Shown here: positions 11,235 to 23,480 of the stretch, piece after piece
Layout of the letters: each line of letters opens with the position of its first letter
Numbering within the stretch: the stretch's first letter is position 1
Source of the DNA: Kappaphycus alvarezii
Taxonomy: Eukaryota > Rhodophyta > Florideophyceae > Gigartinales > Solieriaceae
Assembly: GCA_002205965.3 (NCBI GenBank)
Contig: NADL03000513.1
Location: forward strand, 1,240,001-1,304,000
Reading direction: 5' to 3'
DNA length: 64,000 nt
Program-made: the position numbers and the translations under genes
Notes under the pieces: generated by a model
What the model was told of the DNA's origin: nothing
Database searches by the model: none
Seen by the model: the letters and a program-made list of their open reading frames with translations, nothing else

Positions 11235-11830
11235 GTGAAGCTCAGCATGGTCTTTGGGCCTACCAATACAGTAAAAATTCTGACTTTTTGGCATCTGAAT
11301 ACCTTCATATGGACAAATACGCTTGCAAATGTACTCCGAGATGCCATTCACCGATATTGCAAGGAATTGAGTATCTCTTTGCTCGTCGAACACACTCTTT
11401 CCCCAGTGATTCAAGCTCCTCTCCTTCTCTACGCATGGGCCTTTAAATTCCTGGTGCCCATATGCTCGACTCTCGTGATATCGCCCTATTTGCCACTGTG
11501 GTCCAACCCCGCTCCGTCAAATGCTTTCCCAAAAGAGCATCTTCCGCCGTAGCCACTGCAAAGCTTGCTGCGCAAGCGAATTTGCGACATTTAAGTCGGC
11601 ACTGCAACGTTCAAGACATCTTTTTCCTTCCGGTAAGTGTTTATTCCTATGGAAATTTAGGGGCCTGAGGAACAAAATGTTTCCTCGTTCTTGCTCCTTT
11701 TGCTTCAAGAAGCCGGAATTCGGCATCAGCCACAAAGCTCCAGTACTTATTTATCTGCATTTCTTTTCGCTTTCATTGGATGCAGGTCCCCCAGATCAAT
11801 AGCCGCCTCGTGCCTGGGTATTTATAATTG
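11235..11830 (+). mobile_element. Diverged LINE C-terminal fragment (copy L3)
   Basis: The plus strand encodes ANVLRDAIHRYCKELSIS followed by LLVEH, matching NVLARYCKEVGIVALIEH of copy L7. After a frame change, the region IPGAHMLDSRDIALFATV aligns with IPAAYGLHSADIAVDVTV, and FLPVSVYSYGNLG with the YPVGIDIYGALG block. The final helix region (near 11730-11800) aligns with TRFAFSLQVMQ. This copy is much more diverged than the others and represents an older insertion or a sister family. It is non-functional. Confidence 0.65.
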
Positions 11831-11962
11831 GATTTCCCCTAACCTTTGCCTAGGAGCTTTCGTTTCTTGTAAACGACTTCCACACAACAATAAAAGGGAT
11901 GATGTGTTCCAAAAATTTATACACCAAAAAGTATCGAAATAGAGATCCAACTTTAAGTACCG

Positions 11963-13484
11963 TGGTAGGGGTAAATCTTCGGGAGAAGACATGTTCAGAA
12001 ACAATTACCCAAGAAGGAGGTGTTGCAAGCGACAAAAGTGCTGCCGTGGTATAGTCGAATGTACAAAAAGGAGTGGATAGGGAAGAAAGTTGACAGGGCT
12101 ACAAGCAAGCATAAAAGGGGCAGGGTCTACCACTGATGCTCTCCGATCAGCGTAGGAAAAATGCTTCTTGAGTATGAAGTTGACTCTAAACTTCTTACTA
12201 CTCGGGAGTCGACTTGAAGTTGTCTGCCGGCTTGCTTCACATATCCATCAGGAAGCATTTTAACCAGCTTGTATAGACTTTTGGCTATCCCTAAAGTCCG
12301 AACAAGACTACAGAATATACCAGGAAATGCATAAAAACACCTTTTGTGGATGATATACTCTAAGCAAAAGATACTTAAGAAACGAACAATCGATCTGGTC
12401 CCCTTATTTCCCATTCTCTAGATCAGACCCAAAAAACTCCTCCAAATATCCATGCTGCCCAAGCAGTCCCCACAAATATCTTCGAACGGCTCATAACTCT
12501 CTATTTCTTCCTGGGAGATATCTAAAACAATAAAGATGCCCCCATCCGGTTCCAGCGTCGGGATGACTTGGTCCCTACCGTTCAGCCCCGGCCCAACCAA
12601 TCTAAAATTTTCCATATATCCCTCCCCCTCATCTTCCTCGTCGTCGTCCTCGTCGTCGTCCTCGCGGTCCTCTTCATCATCCTCCTCGTGATCCTCTTCA
12701 TCATCCTCCCCGTGGTCCTCTTCATCATCCTCCTGGTCAACCTCGTAGACCAATTCCGGGGCTGCCCACTCCTCGAAGGTCTCCCCAGCTCCCTCCTAGA
12801 CTTCCCACTCCTGCCCCTCACCTACCTCCTCCGCCTCATCCTCGACGAACAAGCAAGGCACGAATTCGATCTCCTTCTTTTTGGTTTGTCGGCGTATGTA
12901 GTCATCACGGTCAGTAGATCCAAAAGGGAGAAGGGGATGGAGTTTAGGGGGCGGGGGTGGCGATTTTTGGAAATGGCTTTGGAGGGGCATAGGTTGTCCT
13001 TTTTGGTCTGCTTTGGGGAGTGGTAGGCAATTGAGGGTGCTTTCACTGGGTAAAGGGACAGGGGTGGTGAGCACAATGATCACGGACGTTTGAAACTTGG
13101 AATAAGGGGGTTTAAATAGGCTCCCGAGGGCGCATTCTATAGATTTGGAATAGGTAGAATAAATCTACAAGGGAATTTGTAGTAGTGCATTTGCGCCCTT
13201 TTTCTCAAAAAATGAATTTGGAGGAGGAGGTAAGCGAGAAAAGAAAACAGAACTTTATTCGGTACCGATTTAGAAGGGCAGATACAGCATAAAAATATCT
13301 AGATAAAATTGAAGTGAATTTGGAGAGGACCGCGGTAAGGATAAGCAAGGGTCAGGGAGGGCGAGGAAGGACCAGAATTACAAGCAATATCGGACAAGGG
13401 GTGGTAGTATAATAATAATAATAATTTGAAAGTAGGTAGATGACGGAGACAAAAAAATCCGTTCCGATCCGCACGCGCCTAACA
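11963..13484 (-). repeat. Long-class LTR of element B with U3 acidic frame
   Basis: Starts (minus strand) TGTTAGG at 13484 and ends with TACCA at 11963; about 1.52 kb. A TATTTAAA box is at 13111-13118 and an ATG at 13083 opens the U3 frame. The frame runs, with at least one break, to about 12418. Visible are a Pro-rich start, DDYIRRQTKKKEIEF, a long Asp/Glu tract coded by TCC/TCG-rich DNA (about 12620-12755), and the conserved VIPTLEPDGGIF and DISQEEIESYEPFEDICGD blocks. The R-U5 part with its TATA-like CTATA element lies between 11963 and about 12300. Confidence 0.82.
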
Positions 13485-13489
13485 CCCCC

Positions 13490-14600
13490 CCCCGCACTTA
13501 GGTCGAACGTCCCGTCTGGTTTAGTTGCTCTTTTTGTTCTAGTGGCAGCTCTATCCATTCATTAGGAATAGTATATGCTTGACTGAAATGATATGGCAGT
13601 AACTGATTTCCGACATGGTGGGAGAGTGTGTACCGTGCGATAAACGGCTCAGCTCCTTGGTCAAGAGTTTCGCAGATCCAGCGTATGGTTTCATAGTGTT
13701 CTTCAATGAGCTCCTCTTGGTTCACTTCTCAAAACCTTTCAAATGTAAGATAGTTAATTTTGTACGTGAACTTCTCTGGCGGGGGATCCAGAAACAGGTA
13801 TCTAAAAGAGAAAAAAACTCGCAACATAAGGACTGAGTCCTAACGAGTAAGGTGCGCCCGTGAATGCTCTGGCTAATCGCAAAAAAGGGATTACCTCGGC
13901 TTCTCGGGGGTCCTCCGTCATTTCGCGAAGCAACCGTCTAATTGGTAGCCGTCCAATAATTAAGGAGGCTTTTTTCTACCTGGAAGACAAGGAAGTGTTT
14001 GAGGTGATTTCCTTGGTGATCTTCCTCGTTGCTCTCGACGCGTTGCCCTTTTCGATGATCGGCCCCGATCACTGGATGATACTGCTCGTATCATCATGAC
14101 GGTCTCGGGAGGATGTTTGTCTTCAGCCGAGGTCGTGTTCCTTGGCGAAGGAACGAAAGATTACCATAGGTGATTTGGGACCAATTCATATTCCATATCA
14201 GGGTGTAAGCTGTAACCTTTCAGTTGCATATCTTGATTGTTCTTGAGAAATACGTAAATCTGGCGGATAACGTTCACCTAGGTTTGCGACAAGTCTCCGA
14301 TAACTACTTTCTCATACTTTCCTATAGAGTAATGATATATTATCTCCACAAATTCTAGACCTGCTCCCGTGAACCTTCCGTTTTGGAGTGAAATTAGAAC
14401 TCTTAGTAATAGTCGGAAATCTTCTGCGGGTAGCAATAGGCCGTTCAAGGTACGAAAACGTAGGCATATATCAATGTAGAAATGGATGATTACGTGGAGT
14501 TTGTAGTAGTCCCGCGCAATCGTGATGATCCATTCCCAGGCTCTTTTTCCTCCCATAGGAATCATTCTATAGTTAAAGATGAGTATGCCTCGTGGTTGCA
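13490..14600 (-). other. Element B: tandem accessory modules
   Basis: Module 1 (about 14278-14600) reads DICLRFRTLNGLLLPAED, LLRVLISLQNG and EFVEIIYHYSIGKYE. Module 2 (about 13490-13860) keeps EEHYETIRWICETL, YTLSHHVGNQLLPYH and ends in EWIELPLEQKEQ. The same module order as in A, C and D shows that the duplication predates the split of these subfamilies. Broken. Confidence 0.7.
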
Positions 14601-14639
14601 CGTAGTCCTGTGTGAGAAGTAATTCTTCAGGCCTCTGAT

Positions 14640-17160
14640 GGTAAGGGACAAGGCGACGTGCATGGATGGCCCTCCTTGATCTCTTCCCTGAGCTTGAACA
14701 AAGCTTATAATGCGGGTGTCTTTCCTCCGTGACGATACAAGGGTTCGAGTACTTTGTTTAGAAGGCCGGCCAATTCACAGCCTGCTGCATTGCTTTTCCA
14801 TGTACTACAAGTACGCTAGAGCCGACTGAAAAGGTTTGGACTGGAGGCTCTGCACCCTCAATTCTTGTCTGTGTTAACTCGCGGTGTGATCTCCAGCCTT
14901 CCGTGGTCAGTAGTTCGACTTCTCTACTCTCTTCATCGATATTATTTGTTTCCATGTCTATCTTTGACATTCTAGGAGACCTTTCGTACATTAGCTCGAA
15001 CTGTGAGCGTCCACTACTTCCTCTTCTTCGACGATGGCCGAATACCACTTTTGGTAAGGCATCTTCCCACTGGATTTCACTCTCCGACATAGTTTTCTAT
15101 ATTGCTCGTTTGATGGTTCCAACCATCCTCTCCGCTTTCCCGTTTGACATAGGAGCGTATGCGAGAACTGTCTTCAACTGAATCTCGTTCTCTTTCAAAA
15201 ACGAAGCAGTGAAGTTGCAGTAAAACAAAGGGCGTTATCCGAGATTATCCTTTTTGGAAGACCAAACGGTTCAATTATTTCTTTTTCGATGAATCTCAGC
15301 ACCACCTCAGCATTGGCCTCCTCAACTGCAACTGCTATTGGCCATCCAGTAAGATGTTCCACCCTTGTGAGGAGATATTTGTTTCCGGAAGAAATTTGCT
15401 TGAAAGTGCCGGCAAAGTCGAATGAGAAGGTTTCAAAAAAACCAGAAACTAGAAAGCTTAGAGTTGTCTTATACTTTCGTATCGGGGTCAATTTTTGACA
15501 GTTGTCGCTGCTTTGCACGAAATTATAGACGTTCTTATGGATATTGGGCCACCAGAATTTCTCCGTAATGAATTTTTTGGTTGTTTCGAGATCCCAATGC
15601 CCTAACTCATCATGGAAAGTCCTCAATATCTTCATTATTTCTTTCAAAGGGGCCACTAGACGAGGACCTGCTTTAGTGTGTCGGAAGAGTTTCCCATTCC
15701 ACAATGTAAAAGCCTTTTGATTCCTGCGTACCCAATTTCTGTGTTCGAGATCAACCTTTCTCATTTCTAGTCCATCAAGGAATTTAATAAGTCCGTGAAT
15801 ATAAGCTTCGTACTCGTTTTCGTTCGGCACTTGCACCTCGGCAACTCTGACGATGTCCTCGGAAGCTTTTTCATTTGGACTCAGTGGATCTCTCAAGCGG
15901 GATAGGTAATCGGCAGGCTGATTATTGCGTCCGGGTCTATACACAATTTCAAACCAATATTCTGCGAAAATATCGACCCATAGAGCTAAGCGTTGATGTA
16001 TATCTTCCTTTTGGAATGCCGTCTTAAGTGCCTGGTGATCAGTTATCAAGACAAATTTTTCGAGTGATAAAAGGTACACGCGGAACTTTTTCAGTGCGAA
16101 GACGACAGCTAGTGCTTATTACTCCCAGACTGAGTATCTCTTTTTCGCATCATTTAGAGTACGACTTGCGAACTGAACAGGGTGTAGTCTTCCATTTTCA
16201 TCTTTTCGGGACAAAGCGGCACCGAAAGACCGTTCAGAGGGATCTGTTTCTACAACAAATGGTCTCTTGAAATTTGGATACATGAGCACTGGGGGACACA
16301 TAGCTTATCTTTAATCTCCTCAAACGCAGTTTGAATGTCTTTGATCCAGTAAAACTTTCCGTTCCTCGTAGTACTGGCATGTAACGGCGCTGCTGTCTTG
16401 GCGAAATCTTTGATAAATCTTCGATAATACGAGGCAAGTCCTAAGAAGCTTCGAACCTTAGTCTTTGAAGCGGGCCTGGGTGCCAACTCTGACTTCTTTA
16501 GTTCTCTCTGGATCCACTTTAATACACTCTTGATCGACGATATGACCGAGTAATTAAGTAGAAGTGTTCGCAAAGAAGCATTTTCTCAACTTAATTTTGA
16601 GGCTGTATGGCGATATTCTATCCAGAACTGTCTTGACACACGATATGTGCTGATCTAAGCTTTTTTGATAATATTACCACATCATCGATATAATATCTTG
16701 CAAATGAAAGTCCTTTCAAAACCTCGTTCATCATTCTTTGGAATGTAGCTGGTGCATCCATGAGACCAAAAGGCATCAATTTGAACCTGAAGGTACCGGC
16801 TTTGCTGGTAAAAGGTGTTTTCTTACATTTTTCATCCATCGGAATCTGCCAATAGCCAGTGTAAAGGTCAATTGAGGTGAAATATCTCTAGTCCTTCAGG
16901 TCCTCGAGGACTTCATCCATGTTTGGAATCGGAAATCGATCGGGTATAATTCTTTGCCTCAATTGTCGGTAATCGTCGCAAAAGCGAAGTTTTCCATCCT
17001 TCTTTGGTGCTAACGCAACTGGAAATGACCATAGGGATGAAACTGGCCGAATAATATCATTTTCCTGCATACTTGTAACATTCTCTGAGATAAATTGGTC
17101 ATATTTCGGCGGTTGACGTCTAGACCTATGGTAAATTGGTTGAGTATCGGTAAGTTCAAA
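14640..17160 (-). other. Element B: RT, RNase H and integrase region
   Basis: Integrase motifs HDELGHWDLE, FDFAGTF, IISDNALCF and GYRRRRG-like FGHRRRRGSSGRS; RNase H motifs in DPSERSFGA and ITDHQALKTAF; RT motifs FCDDYRQLRQR, YYIDDVVI. These are clear relatives of element C over the whole length but more decayed. Fossil, several interruptions. Confidence 0.88.
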
Positions 17161-17631
17161 TGAGTGAGTGACCGGTACACTTGATTGTCTTAGATCTGAA
17201 ACGCTTCATGCAATTAATTCGGAAGACGTTAATATGTTGGATATTTTCATTGAGGCGCGGGCGGGAAGTTGCTGTACTTTTTCTTGCATTTCTGCCGTCT
17301 GGCGCTCTTCTTCTTCTTGATCCTCACCCTCCAAATTTTGAAGGACATTTTCCTGAGTGCTCAAATCTTCATATATGGAATTCGACGCATTCTTATTTTC
17401 TTTGCAAAGGTAATCTTATTCCACGCTCTGAATGCCGTCCTTTGATTCGATATTATGGCAAAAAGAAACAAATCCAGGTCTCAAACCTACCCTAGAATTC
17501 CAGTCGTCATCTGTTTCAAACCCCGAATCATACTCGTCCCATGTCATGTTCATTATCCCTCTAGCGTACCCTTTTCCACTTCCGAAAGTTTTAGTTGGAT
17601 CGGAATCTTCGCTGTCATAGCTAGAAGTGAA

Positions 17632-17743
17632 TATACGAGCAGCGTTGAGATCCTTGATTACAAAAAAGAAATCTCCCCGAAGTGTTCCCTTATACTGCTA
17701 AGCTCGAATACCCCGGGACAACCCCCTCCACAAGAGTACCAAA
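17632..17743 (-). promoter_or_regulatory. Element B leader and candidate primer-binding site
   Basis: Just inside the 5' LTR the minus strand reads TTTGGTACTC followed by a GGAGGGGG-type run, the same as at 51880-51913 in element C. A TGG two bases after the LTR end is where a tRNA CCA end would pair. I could not identify the tRNA from memory. The start of gag (MDLNAARI-like) follows as in element C. Confidence 0.5.
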
Positions 17744-18240
17744 TGATAGGGGTAAGTCGTCGGGAGAAGAGATGTTCAGAAACAATTACCCCAAGAAGGA
17801 GGTGTTGCAAGAGACAAAAGTGCTGCCGTGGTATAGTTGAATGAACAAAAAAGAGTGGATAAGGAAGAAAGTTGAGAGGGCTACAAGCAAGCATAAAAGG
17901 GGCAGGGTCTACCACTGATGCTCTCCGATCAGCGTAGGAAAAATGCTTCTTGAGTATGAAGTTGACTCTAAACTTCTTACTACTCGGGAGTCGACTTGAA
18001 GTTGTCTGCCGGCTTGCTTCACATATCCATCAGGAAGCATTTTAACCAGCTTGTATAGACTTTCGGCTATCCCTAAAGTCCGAACAAGACTACAGAATAT
18101 ACCAGGAAATGCATAAAAACACCTTTTGTGGATGATATACTCTAAGCAAAAGATACTTAAGAAACGAGCAATCGATCTGGTCCCCTTATTTCCCATTCTC
18201 TAGATCAGACCCAAACAACTCCTACAAAATATCCATGCTG
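17744..18240 (-). repeat. Partial 5' LTR of element B (long class)
   Basis: R-U5 and the downstream part of U3, matching 11963-12465 closely. It includes the last codons of the U3 acidic frame (ending CLGLI). It stops at 18240 where unrelated accessory-module sequence begins. Confidence 0.85.
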
Positions 18241-18431
18241 CGGACTTCTGTGGCAGGGGGTCGATAAACAGGAATCTAAAAGAGAAAAAAACTCGAAACA
18301 TAAGGACTGAGTCCTCACGAGTAAGGTGCGATTCGTGAATGCTTTGGAAGCACATGCAAATACTAATCGCAAAAAAGGGAATCACCTCGGCTTCTCGGGG
18401 GTCCGCCGTTATTTCGCGAAGCCAATGTCTA
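18241..18431 (-). pseudogene. Orphan accessory module 2 fragment of another LTR element
   Basis: Minus strand: WLREITADPREAEVIPFF, then ISICMCFQSIHESHLTRED and RVFFSFRFLF. This matches module 2 of element D (ISICMCFQTIHGAHLTRED) better than element A, so it comes from a D-like copy. It is joined directly to the LTR of element B at 18240/18241. It is a remnant of a second element that recombined with, or was captured beside, B. Confidence 0.7.
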
Positions 18432-19037
18432 ATACGAAATTGCAAGATATTTTCTAATTTAGCTGAGTGTGAATAAATATACTTCTTTTAAATATTTTAT
18501 GAAAAGGTGAGAGTAATTGATGTTAGTGAACTTCAAGCTTCTTGGAGATATCCAATACGATCAAGAGAATTTTACATATTGACCGCATTATTTCCACCTC
18601 TAACTTACAGATATTTTCCTGGAATCGACATTTTATTTCTAGACATTCTTGTCCATGTGATTCTCTTTAACTAATTTTCTGATACTTACAACGTTCGTTC
18701 GAGACGACGAAGTTATCCAAAATTTCTTTATAAGCTGAAGAAATTGCTTCTCTAAGAGATTTAAAGCAAGATGAAAGACAGTTCTAAGCACACACTGAAA
18801 TAATTCCAAAATTGAAATCCATTTTCGCAATTAAGAATTATTTCGCTTACGTTACTCATTGACTATAAATGATGTCTATTGGTCCTCCTCGTATCTATTT
18901 TAACCTCTTGATCCCCTTCCTGATCCACTCATTTAAGTTCCCACAGGTATACTTCGATAACATTTTAGTTGCTCACAAAAACTATTTTCTGGGATAGTTG
19001 GGTGTAGTAGTGTCATACTATCGATTTATTACTATCA
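18432..19037 (+). repeat. Old degenerate LTR, plus strand
   Basis: Begins in GAAATTGCAAGATATTTT, which matches the U3 of the short LTRs (GAATTTGCAAGATATTTTTA). Later blocks align in order: TTATAAGCTGAAGAAATTGC (TATA and start region), a Pro-coding CCTTCC block, TTAGTTGCTCACAAAAAC (compare TTGTCGCTCGCAACACC), and an end ACTATCA at 19037. Much decayed, so an ancient insertion. Its true 5' end is missing. Confidence 0.5.
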
Positions 19038-22000
19038 AGGAGCTTTGGAAACAAATCTTTTGCGGATTGGAGGAAAGAGTATCTTCAGCATAGTTTGAAC
19101 GCATTTTGAGGGCTATAGTAAGCAACTCGTAGTCTGTCTTGCTTCTAATTGTTTGCACCGTTTTTCTCGTACTTTTAACCGTAGCTTCAGTCAGATGTCA
19201 TGATGCGAACCTTAATTGAAGAGAATGGAAGTGCAGTGCATATTTCTTGGACACTTTTTGTTTTAAACAGCTTCGGCCTGCATAACGTCTCTCCGATCGC
19301 AGTAGGCCGAAGATATTCGTCCTTTTTTCCATCGGTGTGAGTAGGACCCTTACAATTCATGGAGCAATTGTGATAAAGACGCATATATAGACACTTACAT
19401 TGATCATATCTTTAATAGCCTGTACGAATAACGGGTTGTTGAGGGAAACGAAGCTCTAAATTGTTCTAATAGATTTCATGGCTTCAATACCGAGACTCCA
19501 GCTGCAGGAGCTGGTTTTAAAGATTGGAACGCACGCATAAATTGTTACTACAGTCAAATATCAACAATCAGAGGAAATTTAACTCGTAGAGAGAGGTTCT
19601 GTCAGAAATTTCATGGTTCGGTGCGTGTTGAGGAGCTTTTTCTATCTAAAGAAAGGAGATCACCGGGGATGTTAGATCTTGAGTTGTTTCTCTTCCGGTG
19701 TCTTTTTTTGGTAAAACTATTTTCCTTTGACAAATTAATGCCGTTTTGCTCTAGGTATGTCTGCTGCTCATCTCTCTTTGAGTTTTACTATTTCAATGCT
19801 TCTGTCCACAGATTTTCGCACTCCTCAGCATTTCGTAATTCTATTCCGTCTCTACCTCTGTCCACGATGGATCTTTTAAGACACGCCGCGGTACTGGTCC
19901 GTTATTTCGTGAGGTTTGCGAGCATAAGTGACGGGAAGACCGTATTGGTGAACAGATGAGTTCAGGGGATCGTTGAGTCCCTATCTACGGGTATACTGCC
20001 CTATATTGCCTCATCATTAATATGGCGTACAAATACGATGTACAATCAGGGAATTAAGCAGGGATTTGGGATAGGAATTGAACCTATGTGATACTTTCAT
20101 GTTAAACTTTTAGCAGCGGCTGTGCATGTTGGTGAAATCTTAGAATGGTCCAGTGGATATGAGTCCCGTTAAATTGACTTCAAATCATGAGAAATAATCT
20201 GCAATACAACTACTGTGGGAAGCTGGTACGCTGTTCGGTTTCGTTGACTTTGATCACCTCCTAGCAACCAACGATCAACATGACCACATGTGGCGGGAGG
20301 GGACAAGAAAGTGGTGCGAAGAAAATCGAGAACTAATGTCATAATAATGACTCTTTTCTTTTTTTCCTACTTAAATAGAGAAGAAAAAAAGAAAAGTGGC
20401 ATAGGGGCTGTGAAAGCAATGTGTTGACACACATTACTACATATTCAAAACCATTCAAATCCACGCATATTCGGCCATCATTCTCTGCTTTGTGCAGTTT
20501 ATCCGGAGTCTACTAGCGTTTATAGGATCATTGTACTTATATGAGGGCATAGTCTACGGCTATATTTTTGTAAGTAAAAATATTCCTTTTTTTGTCTCTT
20601 TTGTGGTAACATATAGTTTCAACAGTCGTAAAGTCCGATTGAAACAAACATTTCGGTATTTGCGTGCTAATCAGATTATGAACTACTTTATTCCACTTCA
20701 TGACTTTTAATTTAGTGCTTATTTGCAACATTTTCTCTTGCAGTTGAATGCTTTATCCAAAGACATGTAGAGTTGAAGCCAATGAGCACCGCTGTACTGT
20801 AATTATATGTTTTGAGAATTAGTTTTTTGTAAATTTTTACGGATTTCCCCCAAAAAGTTTTACTTATTGTAATTTTTTGTATGAAAAGTCGGTTGTCCTA
20901 TTTTGAGGGCAATGGGTGCCTCATATAAGGACGGGGCTACCGCGGATGGACACTAGAACACTGCTGAAGATCCCGATTTAAAAGAAAATCTAAGGAGCAA
21001 ACTATTTGTAGTTCGCATATTTTTTCTCAGGACCAATAGGAAGCCCAAAAAGGATCGTTTATTTTTTATTTTAAAATTATAAATACACCGGCCTAGGGAC
21101 TCAATACCTCTAAATTACACCTACTTTAGGAACCAATTTCTCGTACGCTATAGCTCAGAAAATACAACGAGATTAAAGGACGGCTGTACAAAACTTTGAG
21201 ATTGTGTAGTAGTGTAACTTAGTCTACGTAAAATGACGTAACAAAAACTACAGCTCTCTAGAACATCTTACAACGAAGAACAAAATCAAGACTACTTCTT
21301 TTCGCTACTGTCCACTGAAATATTTTCAAAGCTAAACGAAAATAATAGGGTAAATCAAACTGAACAACTGATAGTCATGGATCAGACAAGACAAAGAACT
21401 CTATAGTTTGCTGTATGTTGAAATAAAAAGGTGCAATGTCACGCTTGGAGGCTTTCCGGTTCCCTTTTCTGCAATCAGTGAGTAAATCAAAATCTGTCGT
21501 TCCTTTTTCTCTCCCTCTGTGATTTGTGCCGTATCTGCATATTGAACGACGGGTTCATCTCAGGGTAGAGTCTCTGTCACCCGAGAGCTTCTAGAATGAG
21601 AAATTGGCTGGATTTCGTTTGCCAATTTTCATATATGGAGATATAAGGTGAGAATAATTAGCCTCTTATTGTTGATAACAGCATCCAGAGACATTCTAAA
21701 TACTGAGCTGCATAGTCTTGTCCCAGGAATTTAGAGACTGTATCAAGACTACATACATACTTTATGAAGAATATCTCGATTTTTATCCCTGTATCCCTAA
21801 CTGACTCCGAAACTTTAGTGGAAAAAAAGATGGAAATTAAATCTCAGAGTTTTTAGGAGGCAAAAACAAGCCTATCAGTTCTCTTTATTCGCAAGAGTCC
21901 GGATAAAAAATTCCTAGCACAGTACAGCAGGATCTATGCATAGCAATAATCAAACAAATAGTATTTTCGTGTACGTCAGTATAGCAAACAAAGATAGTTA

Positions 22001-22129
22001 AGTTCTTGAATTCTAAATAAAGAAAAGGAAAGTAAAGCACTTCAAAGGGTATGCAATAGTACATGCAGTAAATTTAAGAAAAATTGAACCCTCCAAAATG
22101 TTCAACAATTCATGATTGTGTAGGGCAGC
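19038..22129. other. Unassigned AT-rich region, no repeat or gene recognised
   Basis: This is the largest stretch in the window without a recognisable retroelement. Open frames are short (up to about 110 codons at 19621-19959, hydrophobic, no known motif). A strong hairpin lies at 20353-20396. No promoter or RNA gene is evident. It may be old host intergenic DNA or decayed internal sequence of the neighbouring elements. Confidence 0.45.
20353..20396. repeat. Polypyrimidine/polypurine inverted repeat (hairpin)
   Basis: CTTTTCTTTTTTTC at 20353-20366 is the exact reverse complement of GAAAAAAAGAAAAG at 20383-20396, with a 16-base loop. A 14 bp perfect stem of pure pyrimidine against purine could also form triplex DNA. 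Confidence 0.8.
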
Positions 22130-23480
22130 GACTACGGGCCAGCTTGGTTTCCATTCATTCCTTTAAGTTTCTGACATCGCTTCTCACGACTCCCAACGCC
22201 GCTAATCTTGTAGCTGGGCTTTGTTAGTTCTTCTCAGGATACACAAAGGGCACAAACATACTTTCTTCCTTCTCTAATTCACTCAGAAACTGAAATGTCT
22301 CCGAATTAATAAAATACCCCGCAATAGTGCAATTGGGATCCTGAAAAGTATAGGAGACTTTGATGAGGAGTCAATCGGAGGGATTGTTATCCTCCATTGC
22401 CGCCTCTTGCAGCACAAAGTACTTTTCAAGGGTTTTACACCCAGCTGTTTCGTATTTATAACAAAAGTAAACCAATAAAACTAACAAATGACCATAGTTA
22501 AGGCGGGTCCCTGTGAAGGTTCGGATCACCTCGTTTAGTTCCACTTCCGCGCCTTTTTCTTTCACAAGGCACTCATATACCTAAGCAAAGTTGCGCTTAT
22601 TCCCATTAAGGGACCGCCCATCTATATTTTCTCTTTGAATCACCAAAAAGATAGTCAATGATACTCGCGTCCTTCTCTGCATCGTTTCTTTCCTGCATTA
22701 ATACGTTAGCACATGTATCAAGAAACTCTTCAAAATCTTCATTTTTGGTTCCTGAGCGAGGGTATATGAGCAGCATTAGAATCCAAGAATGAAGAAAAAT
22801 TAGAAACATACCAACCTCAAATTGACCCTAATAGTTCATAATTTGAGTATCTCTGGTACAACCCCCTTCACAAAAGTACTGAGTGAAAGGGATAAAGTTC
22901 CACGGCATGATATCCTCAGAAACAATTATGGCAGAACGGAGGTGTTGCAAGCAACCAAAGTTATGCCAAAGTATGGTTGTGGTAACACGGAGGTCTGGAT
23001 GATGTCGAAAGGTCAAGGAGTTAAAAGATAGTATAAGGGTTACGAACTTAATCGACTATGCTCAGTGAATAATGTACAGTAAATTCCTGCTCGGTCATAC
23101 GTTTACTTTCAACTCCTGATATATTTAGGTCTGCACTCGAATTTGTCTCCTAGCTTGCTTTCTTTTTTATTCACTCTTTTAAAATTAAAAATATAGCTTT
23201 TCCTTGGACTTTCACTTCCTTTCCTCTCTATCTTTAGAATGAGAATGAATGCCTCTCTTTTCTTTTTTGATACTTGATTTCTGGGAAAAGGGCTTTATTT
23301 TGTATATTTTGAATTTCTTCCAAGAAAAATCAAGATTGATTTTGATAAAATTTAATTTGATCTGCTCAGAATGTGATGGAGGACCAAAATCTAAGGTTAA
23401 AGTAGCTCTTTCGTACTACTGAAAGCTCTGAGATAAAATTTATCAGGTATATAAGCAGTGGATGCGGGAGACTGTCGGAC
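22130..23480 (-). mobile_element. Very old Ty3/gypsy gag and LTR fragment (element H)
   Basis: Minus strand. About 22130-22850 aligns by eye with the gag and leader region of element C (51180-51900); shared pieces include the stretch for a KNEDFEEFLDTCANVLMQE-like segment (compare KNEDVEEFLYTYVNVVM). The primer-binding region near 22857-22883 (CCCCCTTCACAAAAGTACT) aligns with that of C. From 22884 leftover LTR sequence (GGAGGTGTTGCAAGC near 22938-22952) continues to about 23480. Heavily broken and among the oldest copies here. Confidence 0.6.

Larger units (their letters stand above)
11963..18240 (-). mobile_element. Ty3/gypsy LTR element B with long-class LTRs
   Basis: Minus strand. Parts seen: 3' LTR 11963-13484; accessory module 2 about 13490-13960; accessory module 1 about 14170-14600; integrase about 14640-15840; RNase H about 15900-16320; RT about 16400-17160; protease tail about 17510-17631; leader with primer-binding site 17632-17743; part of the 5' LTR 17744-18240. 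The two LTRs match closely where they overlap. The element is broken, with about a dozen interruptions and a shortened interior. It is older than A, C and D by its divergence. Confidence 0.9.

Noticed and set aside
12568-13026. Plus-strand hydrophobic frame of 152 codons (leucine/valine/isoleucine run)
   Set aside because: It is the antisense shadow of the Asp/Glu tract of the U3 frame in element B's LTR.
19621-19959. Hydrophobic 112-codon frame as a membrane protein gene
   Set aside because: No homology, no promoter, scattered hydrophobic residues of the kind expected from T-rich DNA.
20056-20130. tRNA-like T-arm on the minus strand (ATAGG TTCAATT CCTAT)
   Set aside because: The T-arm pairs perfectly, but no matching 7 bp acceptor stem, D-arm or clear anticodon arm could be drawn around it.
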